From CAYPPG01 sp964412555 (lineage in GTDB: Bacteria > Hinthialibacterota > Hinthialibacteria > Hinthialibacterales > Hinthialibacteraceae), in NCBI GenBank assembly GCA_964412555.1, contig CAYPPG010000004.1, forward strand, positions 1 through 64,000: a stretch of 64,000 bases of DNA. Reading direction: 5' to 3'. The position numbers and the translations under genes are program-made. Below the pieces are notes generated by a model. That model worked only from the letters and a program-made list of their open reading frames with translations, did no database searches and had not been told where the DNA came from. The number at the start of each line of letters is the position of its first letter. The first letter of the stretch is position 1. This document shows positions 8,757-17,127 of this stretch, one piece after another.

Positions 8757-9191
8757 ATGGCGCGAGCAAAAGATGTAGCAAATTATTTCTTGTCACTGGT
8801 CGATGAAGATTGCGGTGACAGCATGACTAACCTTAAACTTCAAAAACTGCTGTATTATGCTCAAGGCTTTCATTTGGCGATCCACGATACCCCTTTATTC
8901 GATGAACCGATTAAGGCTTGGTTTCATGGTCCTGTCGTGGAATCCTTGTACCATGAGTATAAGCAATATGGAACGGGATGTATTCCGGCTCCTGATGGAT
9001 TCGACTTTACGATTTTCACCGATGAACAAAAAGAACTGTTGGATGAAATCAGCAATGTATACGGGCAGTTTTCCGCTTGGAAACTTCGGAATATGACTCA
9101 TGACGAACCGCCTTGGAAGAACACTCCTCAGAGCGAAGAAATTTCTCACGAAAGCATGAAGGAATTTTTCAAGACACAACTGACTCATTGA
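8757..9191 (+). CDS. Panacea-domain antitoxin (SocA/GepA-like, DUF4065)
   Basis: A 144-residue protein with the Panacea signature: M-T-N-L-K-L-Q-K-L-L-Y-Y-A-Q-G near residue 25, then P-L-F-D-E and A-W-F-H-G-P-V. Panacea proteins are promiscuous antitoxins that neutralise many unrelated toxins encoded next to them; SocA additionally acts as a proteolytic adaptor. Here it is the first gene of a two-gene unit, 7 bases ahead of a basic protein that would be the toxin. A promoter-like pair lies just upstream, and the unit sits between the tRNA-Leu repeats, as expected for mobile toxin-antitoxin cargo. Length is normal for the stand-alone domain. Confidence 0.85.
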   Translation: MARAKDVANYFLSLVDEDCGDSMTNLKLQKLLYYAQGFHLAIHDTPLFDEPIKAWFHGPVVESLYHEYKQYGTGCIPAPDGFDFTIFTDEQKELLDEISNVYGQFSAWKLRNMTHDEPPWKNTPQSEEISHESMKEFFKTQLTH

Positions 9192-9198
9192 CTCGCAT

Positions 9199-9612
9199 AT
9201 GGCAAAAAAGATAAAACCACGCAAACCGGATACCGGCAAACGGTCAAAACCCCACCTAACCAGTGATACAAATCCCAAAACCGAATACTTGACAATCAGT
9301 CTTCGATATCTCGATAAGGATTATTGCCTTACGAAATGTGACAAGGATGAACGGGCGGCATTCGCCGATTCGGTTCGAATTCTGACTCAAAAGAAATGGG
9401 TGGAACTTCTTTCCCTAAACCGACATGGTCAAGGGTATGAGAAAATTTCTCAAGAACAGATCAAAGCAAAAATCCCGTTTCAATTGACACCGGATACAAA
9501 CATCATCGCTTTTCGATTTCACAAAAAAAAGCCTATGGTTGGTTACCGTGATGGAGATATTTTTTATATAATTTGGTTTGATCGTGATTTTACTCTTTAT
9601 CGTCATGAATAA
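9199..9612 (+). CDS. Putative toxin partner of the Panacea antitoxin
   Basis: A 137-residue basic protein with a K/R-rich disordered start (about 1-25), a middle helical part, and a C-terminal strand region with I-I-A-F-R-F, M-V-G-Y-R-D-G and I-I-W-F-D-R-D-F-T-L-Y. This C-terminal pattern suggests a small beta-sheet fold like RelE-type mRNA interferases, but I cannot name a family with confidence. The assignment as toxin rests on position: it follows the antitoxin by 7 bases in a shared transcript inside an integrated island. Conserved R, D, H and Y near the end are candidate active-site residues (inference). Confidence 0.6.
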   Translation: MAKKIKPRKPDTGKRSKPHLTSDTNPKTEYLTISLRYLDKDYCLTKCDKDERAAFADSVRILTQKKWVELLSLNRHGQGYEKISQEQIKAKIPFQLTPDTNIIAFRFHKKKPMVGYRDGDIFYIIWFDRDFTLYRHE

Positions 9613-9672
9613 CCATAAAAAGCCTCAAAAGATCCGTTAAAAAATAACCAATCCTTCACATCCTGCAAAAGA

Positions 9673-9697
9673 AAAAAAGCCTCAGCGGCGGTTTTTT
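9673..9697. terminator. Bidirectional terminator between toxin gene and tRNA-Leu
   Basis: A-rich tract, short stem GCC-TCAGC-GGC, then GGTTTTTT. On the plus strand it would end the toxin transcript; on the minus strand, where the same hairpin is followed by a T run, it would end tRNA-Leu. The stem is short, so strength is uncertain. Confidence 0.45.
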
Positions 9698-9777
9698 GTC
9701 GGTGCCGATTCATTTTACTGTACAGGGCTAATTTTTATGTTTAACGTGAAATGCGTAAGTCTAATAATTTCAAGGAG

Positions 9778-9859
9778 TGCGAGGAGGGGGACTCGAACCC
9801 CCACGCCTTGCGGCACTAGATCCTAAGTCTAGCGCGTCTGCCAATTCCGCCACCCTCGC
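9778..9859 (-). tRNA. tRNA-Leu (TAG)
   Basis: An 82-base class II tRNA. The acceptor pairs GCGAGGG with TCCTCGC, ending in discriminator A. The anticodon stem is CTAGA/TCTAG with loop CTTAGGA, giving TAG. A long variable arm and a T arm GGGGG-TTCGAGT-CCCCC follow. CCA is not encoded. Its 3' 37 bases are duplicated at 8385-8421, so this gene is the integration target. Confidence 0.93.
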
Positions 9860-9896
9860 AATAAAGGAATTCCCCTCATGGAAAATCTGTGATTTT

Positions 9897-9925
9897 ATTT
9901 TAATCAGTGATCTATCAATCATCAA
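9897..9925 (-). promoter_or_regulatory. tRNA-Leu promoter
   Basis: On the minus strand, TTGATG (9925-9920), a 17-base spacer and TAAAAT (9902-9897) end 38 bases before the tRNA 5' end, a normal distance for a tRNA leader. Confidence 0.55.
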
Positions 9926-10028
9926 TCCCTGCTTATAATCAGGGAATGGAAATCCCTCATTCGAATGAACGGATATAGAGGGTATAAGCACACGATGAAT
10001 TCATTTTTATAGATCGGCTCGGTATTGT

Positions 10029-11063
10029 TCAATCGAGGGAGGGATAATAACGAAAATTATAAATCTCCGGCAAGGGATAAGGCCCATAATCGTCCATGAT
10101 CCCCAACATCACATACGCATCACCAAAGACAGGAATCCACATCTCGATTTCATTTTGAAATGGGTCAATCACTAACGGCTTGACCAATGGATGGCCAAGT
10201 AAGGAAGTGGAATCATCCCACACGATCAAGGATAGGGGATGAAAGGAAAGGTAGACCGGTACCGGAAACATGACATGCACCATACGCATTTGAGAAATCT
10301 GATACCCCCCCGTACCGACTACCAATTTGAGCTGGTCACCAACCGCCACTTTATCCCCAGCTTTTGGAACTTGTTCGATCACTGTATTCCATAAGGAACG
10401 ATCCATCGTTTCCCGATTGACAATATTGCTATCGGATATCTTCAATGGGGTTTGATTCAATTGATCTACGGCAACGGATAGGGTCTCGCCGGTCAAATCC
10501 GGCATGATAAATTCCAGTTGTGGCGGTCCCAAACTGACAAGAACATCGACTCGATTGCCTTCTACCATCCTCAATCCAGGAAGTGGATCCTGGGCGATGA
10601 CGGTATCTTTCGGATACAGCGAACTATAGACAGTTGCCCGGCGCCCAAGGCTCAAACCGGAAGTTCTGAGGATGCTGTGTATTTCCTGTTCCTGCCGCTC
10701 CAACAAATCGGGAACGCTGAGTTGTTCGGCTCCCGTGCTGACGGTGATGCTGACACGACGTCCTTTTTTCACGCGCGTGTTGGGATAAGGACGCTGTTCG
10801 ATTACCAGCCCTGAGGGGGTATCCGCATCCGGGAATTCCTCGATCGGTGTTTTGAGCATCAACCCTTGCTCTGCAAGTGTCACGATCGCTTGTTCCTTCG
10901 TTTTCATCAATAAATTAGGAACTTCGACCTCTTCCCCACTCACCAAATAATCCATCAGGAAAAAACCGCCAGCCGCCATTCCGATCCCAAGAAATACCAG
11001 AAGAAAAAAACTGAGAAAAACCGCCCGCAGAAAACGGAACAGCCCCCTAATTAGCCTACCCAC
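10029..11063 (-). CDS. Membrane-anchored PASTA-domain protein
   Basis: A short basic cytoplasmic N-terminus is followed by one membrane helix (about residues 12-40) and three PASTA modules (about 45-250). The modules show repeated patterns such as V-P-N-L-L, P-Y-P-N-T-R-V-K-K-G, V-S-I-T-V-S-T-G and D-P-L-P-G-L-R-V. The last ~90 residues are a separate region with no recognised motif. PASTA domains bind muropeptides in Ser/Thr kinases and penicillin-binding proteins; here neither a kinase nor a transpeptidase domain is attached. It lies downstream of, and in the same direction as, rsmB, with 226 bases and two hairpins between. A periplasmic cell-wall sensing or binding role is inferred. Confidence 0.8.
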   Translation of the reverse strand: MGRLIRGLFRFLRAVFLSFFLLVFLGIGMAAGGFFLMDYLVSGEEVEVPNLLMKTKEQAIVTLAEQGLMLKTPIEEFPDADTPSGLVIEQRPYPNTRVKKGRRVSITVSTGAEQLSVPDLLERQEQEIHSILRTSGLSLGRRATVYSSLYPKDTVIAQDPLPGLRMVEGNRVDVLVSLGPPQLEFIMPDLTGETLSVAVDQLNQTPLKISDSNIVNRETMDRSLWNTVIEQVPKAGDKVAVGDQLKLVVGTGGYQISQMRMVHVMFPVPVYLSFHPLSLIVWDDSTSLLGHPLVKPLVIDPFQNEIEMWIPVFGDAYVMLGIMDDYGPYPLPEIYNFRYYPSLD

Positions 11064-11158
11064 ACCACACCCCCATTTTCTTAAACAAGATTGCTTCTAT
11101 TTTTTTCAATATTATCAATATACACATGATTGATTGATTTAAGAGTATGGAAACACAA

Positions 11159-11248
11159 TTGTGGTGCAGACCAGAGGTCTGCACCACAAATTCTACCGAA
11201 TAACCATCCCCACGACAGCATGGTTGAAAAAGCCGGCAGGATGCCGGC
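11159..11248. repeat. Two palindromic hairpins of the dispersed repeat families
   Basis: The first is a perfect 14-bp stem with a 3-base loop (11159-11189), core GCAGACC-AGA-GGTCTGC, also found at 25350-25366. The second is GCCGGCA-GGA-TGCCGGC (11232-11248), identical in core to 24127-24143 and the reverse of 37234-37250 and 61420-61436. They lie between rsmB and the PASTA gene. The remaining intergenic DNA shows nothing else. Confidence 0.8.
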
Positions 11249-11289
11249 GTTACGTTTATTCTCTCTGTTTCAATTCAATACGTCCAGGT

Positions 11290-12678
11290 TTATGCTGTTC
11301 TTCGCAATCGTGCGGCGAAAGCTCCATCGAGATTCCATCGGTGTGGATCAATGCGTAAAAATCCCTCCGGTGTTACTGCCTTATGAAACGGCTCATTCAA
11401 AAAACGAGTAACCGTTTGTTTCTCGAAATGAGGATGAGAATCCAAAAATGCCTCTACAACTTGCTCATTTTCTTCTGGCGAAAGTGTGCAAGTGGAATAG
11501 ACGATGATCCCTCCGACAGCGGCGAATGGAGCTGCCTTTTCCAGGAAGTGATAGGCTTGTTTCCCAAATTTATACGAATCCCGTGACTGTAAATGCCAAC
11601 GCAAATCGGGATTCCGGCGAAATGTCCCCCACCCGCTGCACGGCACATCGAGCAGTATTGCATCGAACATCTCGGATTCAAACGGGGGCTTTTCTTTCAA
11701 CAGATCCAGCTGCCTGGTTTCGACACAAGCAATCTCCAGCCGTTCCAGGCGGTCATGCAGTCGTTTCAACCGGTTTTCGGAACAATCCGTCGCCACGATT
11801 TTACATTGTTTATTCAGTAAATCGGCTATTTGAAGTGTCTTACCACCGGGCGCGGCACAGGCATCCCAAATTCGCCCGTTCGACAGATCACTCAGCAATC
11901 GAGCCGGCAGCGATGCTGCTCCGTCTTGTATCCCCCACTCCGTTGAATCGAAAAAATCCCGTGAAGGAGAAAAAGATGAATCGACCGTAATAATATCCTC
12001 GAACCGCTCATCCACTTTGGAGGAAATCTCATGGTTCAATAGACATTCGAACACCGTCTTCCGATCCTTGCGCACTCGCAGAGAAAGCGGCGCTCTTTCG
12101 TTATTATACCGTAAAAAAGATTCAACCTCCTCATTCGGCCAAAGCTGCCGGCATCGTTTCACAAACCACTTCGGATGTGAATGCACAACAGATAAATAGG
12201 TGTCAAAATCCCGCTTTCGGTCGGGAATTGGAATCTCCGCTTTGTTACGCTCGATGTTTCGGAGAATGCCATTTACAGCGGAACTTAATTTCCCGCCTTT
12301 ATGATATCGTACCAATTCCACCGCATCCGACACAACGGCATAAGCGGGAACACGATCAAGAAACAGCAGTTGATACGTAGAACTTTCCAAAATCCGCTGA
12401 ATCACCGAAGGAAAATTCTCGAAATTTTTCGCATACAATTTGATGACATAATCGATCCACCCCAACTGGCGGCATGTTCCGGAAACAATCTCGCGCGCCA
12501 ATCCCCGATCACGCCCATCTCTGCAAGATTCCTCCAGCAAAGGCAGGACGTCATCCAATTTGCGTTTGTGCGTCAAGATTTGCTCAATCGCTGAAACCGC
12601 ATTCAATCGGGCAGGAGAAATTTTCTTAATCGAAGCGCTGGCATCCCTGCCCGCATTTTTCATCCCGCGTTTACTCAT
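11290..12678 (-). CDS. rsmB: 16S rRNA m5C methyltransferase, RsmB/Sun family
   Basis: An N-terminal NusB-like RNA-binding domain (about 20-150) is followed by a SAM-dependent Rossmann methyltransferase. Visible motifs are A-C-A-A-P-G-G-K-T (273-281, SAM loop), D-V-P-C-S-G-W-G with C347, and S-T-C-T-L-S with C397, the catalytic nucleophile in this family. RsmB methylates C967 of 16S rRNA in E. coli. Length, 462 residues, fits the family, with a slightly extended basic N-terminus. The start codon overlaps the end of the upstream BI-1 gene by 8 bases, indicating translational coupling. Confidence 0.92.
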   Translation of the reverse strand: MSKRGMKNAGRDASASIKKISPARLNAVSAIEQILTHKRKLDDVLPLLEESCRDGRDRGLAREIVSGTCRQLGWIDYVIKLYAKNFENFPSVIQRILESSTYQLLFLDRVPAYAVVSDAVELVRYHKGGKLSSAVNGILRNIERNKAEIPIPDRKRDFDTYLSVVHSHPKWFVKRCRQLWPNEEVESFLRYNNERAPLSLRVRKDRKTVFECLLNHEISSKVDERFEDIITVDSSFSPSRDFFDSTEWGIQDGAASLPARLLSDLSNGRIWDACAAPGGKTLQIADLLNKQCKIVATDCSENRLKRLHDRLERLEIACVETRQLDLLKEKPPFESEMFDAILLDVPCSGWGTFRRNPDLRWHLQSRDSYKFGKQAYHFLEKAAPFAAVGGIIVYSTCTLSPEENEQVVEAFLDSHPHFEKQTVTRFLNEPFHKAVTPEGFLRIDPHRWNLDGAFAARLRRTA

Positions 12679-13357
12679 CGCTCATCATAAACAGCTGCAG
12701 CACATACCAAAACATAAGCGCCACCGAGGCAAACAACTGCAATGCCGCCCCCACATACCGGTCTTCCGGAAAATGATGAATCACATTCGAGGTGTCATAC
12801 AAAATCGCCGCTCCCGCAAAAGCGATCATCACCACCGGGAACCACGTTCCCATCGTAAATCCGAACAACACGCTCGAAACAATCAAAATCAACGCACAAA
12901 TCCCGGCCCATTTCAGCATCGATCCCAAAAAAGAGAAATCTTTCTGCGTGTAAAACGCGATCAATGTCAATCCGGCCGCTCCCATCAAGGTCACTTGAGC
13001 AGCGCGATTGATCGTTCCCGGCGCAAACTGATTCGCCAAATACAAAAGCGGTACAAAAATGATTCCCTGGGCGATGATATAACCGGCAAGGCCAAGATAC
13101 TGAGCACTCATGGATCCCGCCGAATAAGCCGCCCGACTCGCAAGCCAACCGACAATCATAAAGCCCCCGAGCACTATCAACCAAGAAACGCTTAACAAGG
13201 CTTTCGCTATCGGTTCGGCCAATCCCCATTGAAATATGAACACCTCGAAAAACGTGAAAGAAACAATCGCTAGAAACAAATGAACGTAGGTCCGCTTCAC
13301 AAATGTGATACGACTTTCCACTTGAACATCGGTCTGAACTCGATCATAAATGTTCAT
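12671..13357 (-). CDS. Bax inhibitor-1/YccA family membrane protein
   Basis: A 228-residue protein with seven predicted membrane helices and a short charged N-terminal tail, typical of the BI-1/YccA/YbhL family. The C-terminal helix contains Y-D-T-S, matching the conserved acidic di-aspartyl region of bacterial members, which act as pH-sensitive calcium leak channels or protease modulators. It is the middle gene of a minus-strand run between the YugP-like peptidase (65 bases upstream) and rsmB (8-base overlap). BI-1 and integral membrane proteases are often neighbours, but a functional link here is inference. Confidence 0.9.
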   Translation of the reverse strand: MNIYDRVQTDVQVESRITFVKRTYVHLFLAIVSFTFFEVFIFQWGLAEPIAKALLSVSWLIVLGGFMIVGWLASRAAYSAGSMSAQYLGLAGYIIAQGIIFVPLLYLANQFAPGTINRAAQVTLMGAAGLTLIAFYTQKDFSFLGSMLKWAGICALILIVSSVLFGFTMGTWFPVVMIAFAGAAILYDTSNVIHHFPEDRYVGAALQLFASVALMFWYVLQLFMMSDE

Positions 13358-13422
13358 CTAACTCACCTCAGAGGATAATTGTATTTGCACTCAACACAAT
13401 AATTCTTTCAAGAACATTCTTC

Positions 13423-14133
13423 TTATTCTTCTGAAGCGCCTAAAAGCATCATCACCAAATACAACAACTGAAGAATCGCTCCGGCCGCAGCTGCGACATA
13501 GGTCAGCGCTGCCGCATTCAGCACTTTGCGGGTTCCGCTATATTCATCTTGAGTCACGATTCCGTTTTGAGTTATCGCGGCTAACGCGCGGCTGCTCGCA
13601 TTGAACTCGACTGGGAGCGTAATGATAGAAAAGAATACGCCGCAACCATACAATGCAACTCCGATCCATGCGAGGGTGAAATTTCCACCTTGCGACATCA
13701 TGCCGGTAAACAATCCGATCATGATCAAGATCATCCCGAAAGAAGAGCCGAAATTCGCCAACGGATAAATTCCCTGGCGCAATTTCAAGGCAAAATACCC
13801 CGCTTTATCCTGCAAGGCATGCCCCGCTTCGTGAGCAGCCACTCCGATCGCCGATACACTCGGATGATCGTGAACCAGTTGGGACAATCTCAACACCCGT
13901 GACCTTGGATCATAATGATCCGTCAGTTTTCCTTGCACCCGCTCGATCGCTACGTCGCGCAGCCCGTTCATATCGAGAATCTGCCGCGCCACTTGAGCGC
14001 CGGTCATCCGCCGCCGATTGGCGACTTGATGATACTTCTGAAAAGTCCGTTCAACGTTCTTGCTCGCCAAACCCAACATTCCAGCGATCAATAAGGATAA
14101 AATCAAAAAACCTGGATCACCAAAAAATATCAT
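13423..14133 (-). CDS. Membrane zinc metallopeptidase (YugP/Zn_peptidase_2 family)
   Basis: A 236-residue protein with an N-terminal membrane helix, the zinc motif H-E-A-G-H (H101, E102, H105), and three further hydrophobic segments. The preceding region G-A-Q-V-A-R-Q-I-L-D-M-N-G-L matches the family's conserved helix. YugP-like enzymes are predicted inner-membrane proteases with a cytosolic active site, of unknown substrate. It is the first gene of the likely peptidase, BI-1, rsmB operon. Confidence 0.9.
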   Translation of the reverse strand: MIFFGDPGFLILSLLIAGMLGLASKNVERTFQKYHQVANRRRMTGAQVARQILDMNGLRDVAIERVQGKLTDHYDPRSRVLRLSQLVHDHPSVSAIGVAAHEAGHALQDKAGYFALKLRQGIYPLANFGSSFGMILIMIGLFTGMMSQGGNFTLAWIGVALYGCGVFFSIITLPVEFNASSRALAAITQNGIVTQDEYSGTRKVLNAAALTYVAAAAGAILQLLYLVMMLLGASEE

Positions 14134-14292
14134 TGTGCACCTCTTTATTCACTCTCTGTTTTTCGTCATGCTATTACGGCTCATAATCAAAACAGGTTAC
14201 GTAAAATCGTATTTTGAATTACTCTACAAAAAGACAGTATACCCTTTTTTCTTCATAATGAAATGATTTATCGTTTTGACAAATCGCGAACA

Positions 14293-14326
14293 TGTCGGTT
14301 CGTAGCCGACAAGAGCACGGTATAAT
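14293..14326 (+). promoter_or_regulatory. Candidate promoter with inverted-repeat operator
   Basis: A consensus TATAAT (14321-14326) stands 82 bases before the exporter permease start. The -35 zone is covered by an inverted repeat TGTCGG-N7-CCGACA (14293-14311), with only a poor -35 match. A repressor or activator site here is possible. Evidence is sequence geometry only. Confidence 0.35.
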
Positions 14327-14407
14327 AGCACAGGGTCAAATCGCGTAAAAACGGCTAAAAATAGACTCCAATGGATTGAAAGTACGCTCGACATTCATAC
14401 GAATAAC

Positions 14408-15211
14408 ATGAGAAATTATTTCCAACACATTCTCTTCCAGCGCCATTTGTTATGGGAATTTCTACGAAGAGATTTACAAGCACGCTACATCGGATCGGCG
14501 ATGGGATTCTTTTGGTCTATCATCAATCCCTTGATTTTACTGATCGTTTATTCGTTTGTATTCGGGATCATCATTGCGGCAAAATGGGAGCACTTGGGAA
14601 TTGAAAACCGAGTGGGTGGCATCGCATTTTATATTTTTTGCGGCCTCCTGCCCTGGTATGCCTTTCAAGAATCCATTGGCCGTACGACCTCTTGTATCGT
14701 CGATCACGCCCATTTAATCAAGCAAGTTCGCTTTCCCGCCAAAGTTCTCCCTACTTTTATCACTCTCTCCAGCCTTGTCAATCAGCTCATCGGGACAGCC
14801 ATCTTTTTTCTTGCGATTCTCATCGCCAATCGATCACTTCCGGTAACCTCGATTGGATTGCCGATCATTTTACTCTTCGAATTCTTCTTCTTCCTGGGCG
14901 CAGGACTTCTTTTCTCCACCTTGAATACCTATCTTCGCGATATCGCCCCATTGATCACAATCGTGACCATGATCATGATGTGGTCCACTCCAATGTTGTA
15001 TCCGCTGGAAATGGTTCCCGAAAGTTTCTTACCCTTGATCAATGCCAATCCGATCACGTATTTCGTGATTATCCACCATCATCTAATCCTCTACGGCCAA
15101 TGGCCGACTTTTTTGCAGTGGTTGATCTGCGGATCATTCTCCTGCGCCGTCTTGGGATTGGGATATTCTGTCTTTACTCGCTGCCACAGTGAATTTGCGG
15201 ATTTATTGTAA
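14408..15211 (+). CDS. ABC-2 type polysaccharide export permease (Wzm/TagG-like)
   Basis: A 267-residue protein with six membrane helices and the family's N-terminal hallmark L-L-W-E-F-L-R-R-D-L-Q-A-R-Y-I-G-S followed by G-F-F-W-S-I-I-N-P. Wzm/TagG permeases export O-antigen, teichoic acid or capsule precursors together with an ATPase (Wzt/TagH). No ATPase gene is present here: the next gene is on the opposite strand with 11 bases between the ends. The partner must be encoded elsewhere, or the pair has been split. A promoter-like element precedes it. Confidence 0.88.
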   Translation: MRNYFQHILFQRHLLWEFLRRDLQARYIGSAMGFFWSIINPLILLIVYSFVFGIIIAAKWEHLGIENRVGGIAFYIFCGLLPWYAFQESIGRTTSCIVDHAHLIKQVRFPAKVLPTFITLSSLVNQLIGTAIFFLAILIANRSLPVTSIGLPIILLFEFFFFLGAGLLFSTLNTYLRDIAPLITIVTMIMMWSTPMLYPLEMVPESFLPLINANPITYFVIIHHHLILYGQWPTFLQWLICGSFSCAVLGLGYSVFTRCHSEFADLL

Positions 15212-15222
15212 TGAACTCAAGA

Positions 15223-15924
15223 TCAAGATCGAATCAGTTGTAACACTTCATCGGCAAGGATTTGACTTAAATAGACCGAACGTCTCCCCATCCGCAAAAG
15301 ATCGGGAAAAATATGTGGTTTTCTGAATAAGACTTTCATCGCGGCAAAACTGGAAGGATAGCCGTCGCGGTCGAATAACTGCGGAAATTCCTCCGGCAAT
15401 GATTCTTCCAATTCATCACAAATCACGCGGATCCCCAAAAAAGGTTCTTGTCTTCGGAGTGCATGTCTCGCAATGGCAGCCGATTCCATATCGATGGCAT
15501 TGGCTTGAAATCGCTCACAGAAATCTTTTTTCATCTTTGCGGCTGTGATCATGGTATCAATGAAAAGTAATTTCCCATTTTGCTCGATATTACCAAAAAT
15601 ACGTGGTGAAAGAGGCTGAAGTGACTCTCCGTTCTCGATTATGACATTCGAACTTCGAATCACATTCCCGGCCGACAATCCAGCCTGTAACGCTCCAGAA
15701 AATCCCAAAGAGATCCAACAATCAACCTTATCCATTGGAAAGTCAGACAAAAGCCGTTCCATCCGGGCATATCCCATGCCGGAAACGGCACAAATCACTT
15801 CCCCATGCTCAGGTGAATGATATCGCTGAATTTTATTTCGTTTATTCGGAAGAGGAATTTTCAACAGGCGGCAAAGAGGTTTTACCTCAAGCGGCATTGC
15901 AGCACAACAGACGATTCTTTTCAT
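15223..15924 (-). CDS. Nucleoside phosphorylase-like protein, probable hopanoid-associated HpnG
   Basis: A 233-residue protein of the purine nucleoside phosphorylase/MTAN fold: A-A-M-P-L-E near the start, W-I-S-L-G-F-S-G-A-L for the phosphate and base loop, and I-D-M-E-S-A-A, the ribose-binding Glu motif. It lies downstream of hpnH and squalene-hopene cyclase on the same strand. There HpnG removes adenine from adenosylhopane to give the ribosyl form. The start follows GGGGAG with a Met that begins the conserved first strand; an upstream in-frame Met 25 codons earlier has no site. Assignment as HpnG leans on context; a general nucleosidase is the alternative. Confidence 0.75.
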   Translation of the reverse strand: MKRIVCCAAMPLEVKPLCRLLKIPLPNKRNKIQRYHSPEHGEVICAVSGMGYARMERLLSDFPMDKVDCWISLGFSGALQAGLSAGNVIRSSNVIIENGESLQPLSPRIFGNIEQNGKLLFIDTMITAAKMKKDFCERFQANAIDMESAAIARHALRRQEPFLGIRVICDELEESLPEEFPQLFDRDGYPSSFAAMKVLFRKPHIFPDLLRMGRRSVYLSQILADEVLQLIRS

Positions 15925-16116
15925 GGGTTCTCCCCAAAAATTGTCTGAAACAGGATGCCCCGGATTCAAGGATGCCCAGGATATACCTATCGAATGCATG
16001 TGAAATATGACGAGATATCAACGTCCAATGACCATCTTCTCAAATCGCCATGAAAGAATCTCATGGATACCATCCTGAAAATCCAATCATCCTGGCCAAT
16101 CCAGATTCAGACAACT

Positions 16117-17127
16117 TCATGAGAAGATATGCGCCACCACAGTTCTGATATGATCCTTGATTGTACACCCTTTCCCGAAAGCCACTGTCGGTTCAAAGCC
16201 GGAATGAATTTTACAATTGGTGCATCGCGGATCCCGTCCCGGCCCAAGGGAATCCCAATCCGTCGAGTTCATCAGTTCCTGAAAGGTTTCGTAATACCCA
16301 TCGGTCAGCACATAACACGGCCCTTTCCATCCTTTGACCGTACGATTCGGACTCGCCCACGGGGAGCATGGAATATCTCGCAATCCCTGCAAAAACTCGA
16401 AATAGACATGTGAATTGTTGAAATTATATTTTTTAAGAGCCCCATTCCTCCCGAAAATCTGCCGGAACACCTCATTCATCTGTTCGCTTTCCAGACCGTA
16501 TTCCCCCTTTTCTCCTTCCTGCGGATACGCCCCGGAAATCAGCATTCCGTCTACCCCTTTTTGATGAAGGAACTCCATCATTTCCACAATTTCATCCGGA
16601 TTCGTGCCTTTGAAGACAGTCGTATTCGTGCATACCCGATAGCCTCGTTTTTTGGCTTCGTCGATCATTTCCGTCACTTTGCGAAAGGTACCGGCACGAT
16701 CGACAATCCAATCGTGGCATTCTTCCATCCCATCCAAATGAATGCTTAAAGCCAGTTGTTTATGGGGAGGGATACGATCCCAAAACCGGTCGAGCAACAG
16801 ACCGTTCGTACATAAATAAACATATTTTTTCCGCCCAATGATCTCCTGCACCAATTCATCGACGGGCTTGTAAACCAACGGCTCGCCGCCACAGACCGAA
16901 ACCACCGGCGCGTTGCATTCATCGACGGATTCCAAACATTCCTCGACTGTTAAATCCCGGATCGGATTGGCGTTGTATTCCGCAATCCGGCCGCAGCCGA
17001 TACAGTCCAGGTTGCAACGCAATGTCGGTTCCAACATCAAGACCAGCGGATATCTTTTGTTCCTGGCCAAAAATTGCTTCGCCATGTATTGAATCATTGT
17101 CTTATAAAGAACAGTCGGAAATTTCAC
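16117..17127 (-). CDS. hpnH: Adenosyl-hopene transferase, radical SAM
   Basis: HpnH attaches a 5'-deoxyadenosyl group to diploptene, the first step of side-chain extension of hopanoids. The 336-residue protein carries the radical SAM cluster motif C38-N-L-D-C42-I-G-C45, then G-G-E-P (SAM binding) and a C-terminal Cys-containing part (about residues 255-325, with P-C-S-P-W, G-P-C-Y and C-T-N-C). The N-terminal Y-M-A-K-Q-F-L-A-R-N-K-R-Y-P is typical of HpnH. Its position between squalene-hopene cyclase and the phosphorylase supports the assignment. Cytoplasmic, possibly membrane-associated. Confidence 0.92.
   Translation of the reverse strand: MKFPTVLYKTMIQYMAKQFLARNKRYPLVLMLEPTLRCNLDCIGCGRIAEYNANPIRDLTVEECLESVDECNAPVVSVCGGEPLVYKPVDELVQEIIGRKKYVYLCTNGLLLDRFWDRIPPHKQLALSIHLDGMEECHDWIVDRAGTFRKVTEMIDEAKKRGYRVCTNTTVFKGTNPDEIVEMMEFLHQKGVDGMLISGAYPQEGEKGEYGLESEQMNEVFRQIFGRNGALKKYNFNNSHVYFEFLQGLRDIPCSPWASPNRTVKGWKGPCYVLTDGYYETFQELMNSTDWDSLGPGRDPRCTNCKIHSGFEPTVAFGKGCTIKDHIRTVVAHIFS

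Larger units (their letters stand above)
8385..9814. mobile_element. Small integrated island at the 3' end of tRNA-Leu, with toxin-antitoxin cargo
   Basis: A 37-bp perfect direct repeat of the tRNA-Leu 3' end occurs at 8385-8421 and again inside the intact tRNA at 9778-9814. The ~1.39 kb between starts holds the C-terminal catalytic part of a tyrosine recombinase, a promoter, a Panacea-type antitoxin, its likely toxin and a terminator. Repeat, tRNA target and recombinase together are the hallmark of site-specific integration. The recombinase lacks its N-terminal half, so the element looks like a decayed remnant or one that relied on another integrase. Confidence 0.75.

Noticed and set aside
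9742..9777. Search for the missing N-terminal integrase half at the right att site
   Set aside because: The frame that leads into the tRNA copy has a stop 36 bases upstream (9742-9744) and no recombinase-like residues, so no intN fragment can be claimed.
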